Origin: Alphaproteobacteria bacterium
GTDB lineage: Bacteria > Pseudomonadota > Alphaproteobacteria > CAAHEQ01 > UBA3637
DNA: 64,000 nucleotides
Assembly (NCBI GenBank): GCA_017647405.1
Contig: JAGCKR010000060.1
Location: forward strand, 1 to 64,000
Direction: 5' to 3'
Shown: one piece after another, positions 62,808 through 64,000 of the stretch
Position numbering within the stretch: position 1 is the first letter of the stretch
Layout of the letters: each line of letters begins with the position of its first letter
Program-made: the position numbers and the translations under genes
The notes under the pieces: model-generated
The model's input: only the letters and a program-made list of their open reading frames with translations
Told to the model about the DNA's origin: nothing
Databases searched by the model: none

Positions 62808-62823
62808 TGAAAGGTTCTTTCAA

Positions 62824-63750
62824 ATGAATTTTTCTGTTTGGATGAAAAAAAAATTAGTGATTGAAACAAAGAAAGAGGAAAAAAACGCTGTCGGAATTAT
62901 TGCCGGCAGCGGTATGCTTCCTGTGATGTTGGCAAAATTCCTTAAAAAAGAAGGGCGAAATGTTTTTATCATTTCTTTAAAAGGACAGGCAAATAAAACA
63001 CTTTTTCCTGCGGATATTCCTCTTAAAGAGGTTCGTTTGGGAGCTGTTGGGAAAACATTTCATTTACTTAAAAAAAATCATGTTAAGGAAATAGTTTTTA
63101 TTGGAGGGGTTAAGAGACCTTCTTTGAAAGAAGTTTATCCGGATTTGAAAGGTTTTTCTCTTTTAACCAAATTGTCACTTAAAGCATTGGGTGATGATGG
63201 TTTGCTTCGTTTGATTATTTCTGAGGTTGAGCAAGAAGGATTTGTTGTGAAAGGTATTCATGAACTGATGCCCGAAGTTTTGGTTCCAGCAGGTGTTTTA
63301 ACTAATCGAAAACCAACGCAAGCAGATTTAGTTGATATTGAACGGGCCAGAGAAGTTGCAAAATTATTAGGGCAGGCAGATGTTGGACAGGCGGTTATTG
63401 TTCAACAAGGGATGGTCTTATCTTTAGAAGGGATTGAAGGGACAAAAGAGCTGATTAAACGAACGAAGGCGTTAAAACGAAAAGGTGATGGGGGTGTTCT
63501 TTATAAAGCGGTGAAACCCAATCAGGAAAAACGTATTGATATGCCAACAATTGGTCCAGATACCGTTCAATCTGTTTATGATGCTGGTTTTATCGGTATA
63601 GGTGTAGATGCCGGTAATGTGTTGCTGGCTGAACCGGAAAAAACGATTGAACTTGCAAATAAACTCAATATTTTTATTGTAGGAGTTACAGAAAGTGAAC
63701 CAAAAACAATCTTGCAAAAATTTGTTACAAAAAACAAATCAAAAAAATAA
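62824..63750 (+). CDS. lpxI: UDP-2,3-diacylglucosamine diphosphatase LpxI
   Basis: Makes lipid X in lineages without LpxH, mainly alphaproteobacteria. Family features: VGIIAGSGMLPVMLAKFLKKEG, VFIGGVKRPS, VKGIHELMPEVLVPAGVLT, KAVKPNQEKRIDMPTIGPDTV and AGFIGIGVDAGNVLLAE. ATG 62824, with GAAAGG before it, gives 308 residues, some 25 more than usual at the N-terminus; the frame open from 62764 overlaps lpxA and is not used. lpxB starts 13 bp after. Confidence 0.93.
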   Translation: MNFSVWMKKKLVIETKKEEKNAVGIIAGSGMLPVMLAKFLKKEGRNVFIISLKGQANKTLFPADIPLKEVRLGAVGKTFHLLKKNHVKEIVFIGGVKRPSLKEVYPDLKGFSLLTKLSLKALGDDGLLRLIISEVEQEGFVVKGIHELMPEVLVPAGVLTNRKPTQADLVDIERAREVAKLLGQADVGQAVIVQQGMVLSLEGIEGTKELIKRTKALKRKGDGGVLYKAVKPNQEKRIDMPTIGPDTVQSVYDAGFIGIGVDAGNVLLAEPEKTIELANKLNIFIVGVTESEPKTILQKFVTKNKSKK

Positions 63751-63763
63751 AAAAGAAAATAAA

Positions 63764-64000
63764 ATGCCTGTTAAAATTTATTTAATCGCGGGAGAGCCGT
63801 CTGGTGATTTATTGGGGGCTCGTGTGATGCGGTATTTGAAAAAGAAATATGAGAATCAGGTTTCTTTCTTTGGTATCGGAGGGGAAACAATGCAGGCAGA
63901 AGGACTTCATTCTTTATTTGATATTAAAGATTTGTCTGTTATGGGTTTTTTGGAAGTTGTTCCAAGTATACCTCTTATTTTGAAAAGATTGAATGAAACA
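63764..64000 (+). CDS. lpxB: Lipid-A-disaccharide synthase (3' end outside window)
   Basis: 79 codons before the right edge. The start MPVKIYLIAGEPSGDLLGARVM and FFGIGGETMQAEGL are diagnostic of LpxB, which condenses lipid X with UDP-diacylglucosamine. It continues the lpx operon. Confidence 0.95.
   Translation, partial: MPVKIYLIAGEPSGDLLGARVMRYLKKKYENQVSFFGIGGETMQAEGLHSLFDIKDLSVMGFLEVVPSIPLILKRLNET

Overview
The window reads as one chromosomal segment of an AT-rich Gram-negative alphaproteobacterium, probably an uncultured host-associated lineage. Support for that placement: lpxI rather than lpxH for UDP-diacylglucosamine hydrolysis, the adjacent trio DUF2066 / AI-2E permease / hdaA, the lpxD-fabZ-lpxA-lpxI-lpxB run behind cdsA-rseP-bamA-skp, ftsK next to lolA, and the short pssA-psd pair. 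All three tRNAs carry an encoded CCA. Genes are dense, many intergenic gaps end in strong hairpin-T terminators, and sigma70-like promoters with 16-18 bp spacers are easy to see. No integrase, transposase, CRISPR array or phage module was found.

Layout. 1-833: the 5' two thirds of a GT80-type sialyltransferase gene leaving the window on the left, ending in a GA dinucleotide tract. 0.95-4.7 kb: frr and three minus-strand genes (unknown Ser/Asn-rich protein, degenerate transglutaminase-like protein, LOG-family protein). 4.8-9.6 kb: RND efflux adaptor and pump, then a prepilin-like protein. 9.6-13.5 kb: HIT protein, DUF2066, AI-2E permease, hdaA, a 67-residue orphan with an excellent promoter, tRNA-Thr. 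13.6-21.1 kb: a large ankyrin protein, pepA, two permeases, tRNA-Val, DAHP synthase. 21.2-26.9 kb: FNT channel, a novel HELLH zincin, MarC, a second GT80 enzyme with a Cys-rich repeat tail, and a decayed autotransporter end. 26.9-32.8 kb: small lipoproteins, Nudix / FlaR-like / HAD genes, a large envelope orphan, trmJ. 32.8-37.9 kb: phospholipid (pssA, psd) and lipid A / KDO genes (lpxL, lpxK, waaA) around tRNA-Leu. 38-47 kb: pseudo-receiver regulator, DUF2934 protein, U32 protein, gpmI, atypical mnmA, Ca/Na exchanger, FadL-like porin behind a palindromic operator, and an anchored DsbA-like protein with a Cys-rich N-terminus. 47-55.3 kb (minus): a GT52-like glycosyltransferase, two rRNA methyltransferase genes, three orphans, lolA, ftsK. 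55.5-64 kb (plus): cdsA-rseP-bamA-skp-lpxD-fabZ-lpxA-lpxI-lpxB, cut at the right edge.

The unifying theme is the envelope. The window codes for most of lipid A synthesis, KDO transfer, phospholipid synthesis, outer-membrane protein and lipoprotein assembly, several outer-membrane proteins, and three dispersed glycosyltransferases with the Asp / His-Pro / Glu / Ser signature of bacterial sialyltransferases. That trio, two of them Pasteurella-like GT80 enzymes, is the most interesting signal: it suggests that the cell decorates its surface with sialic acid or a related nonulosonic sugar. No nonulosonate synthesis or CMP-activation gene lies in the window, so that reading is inference.
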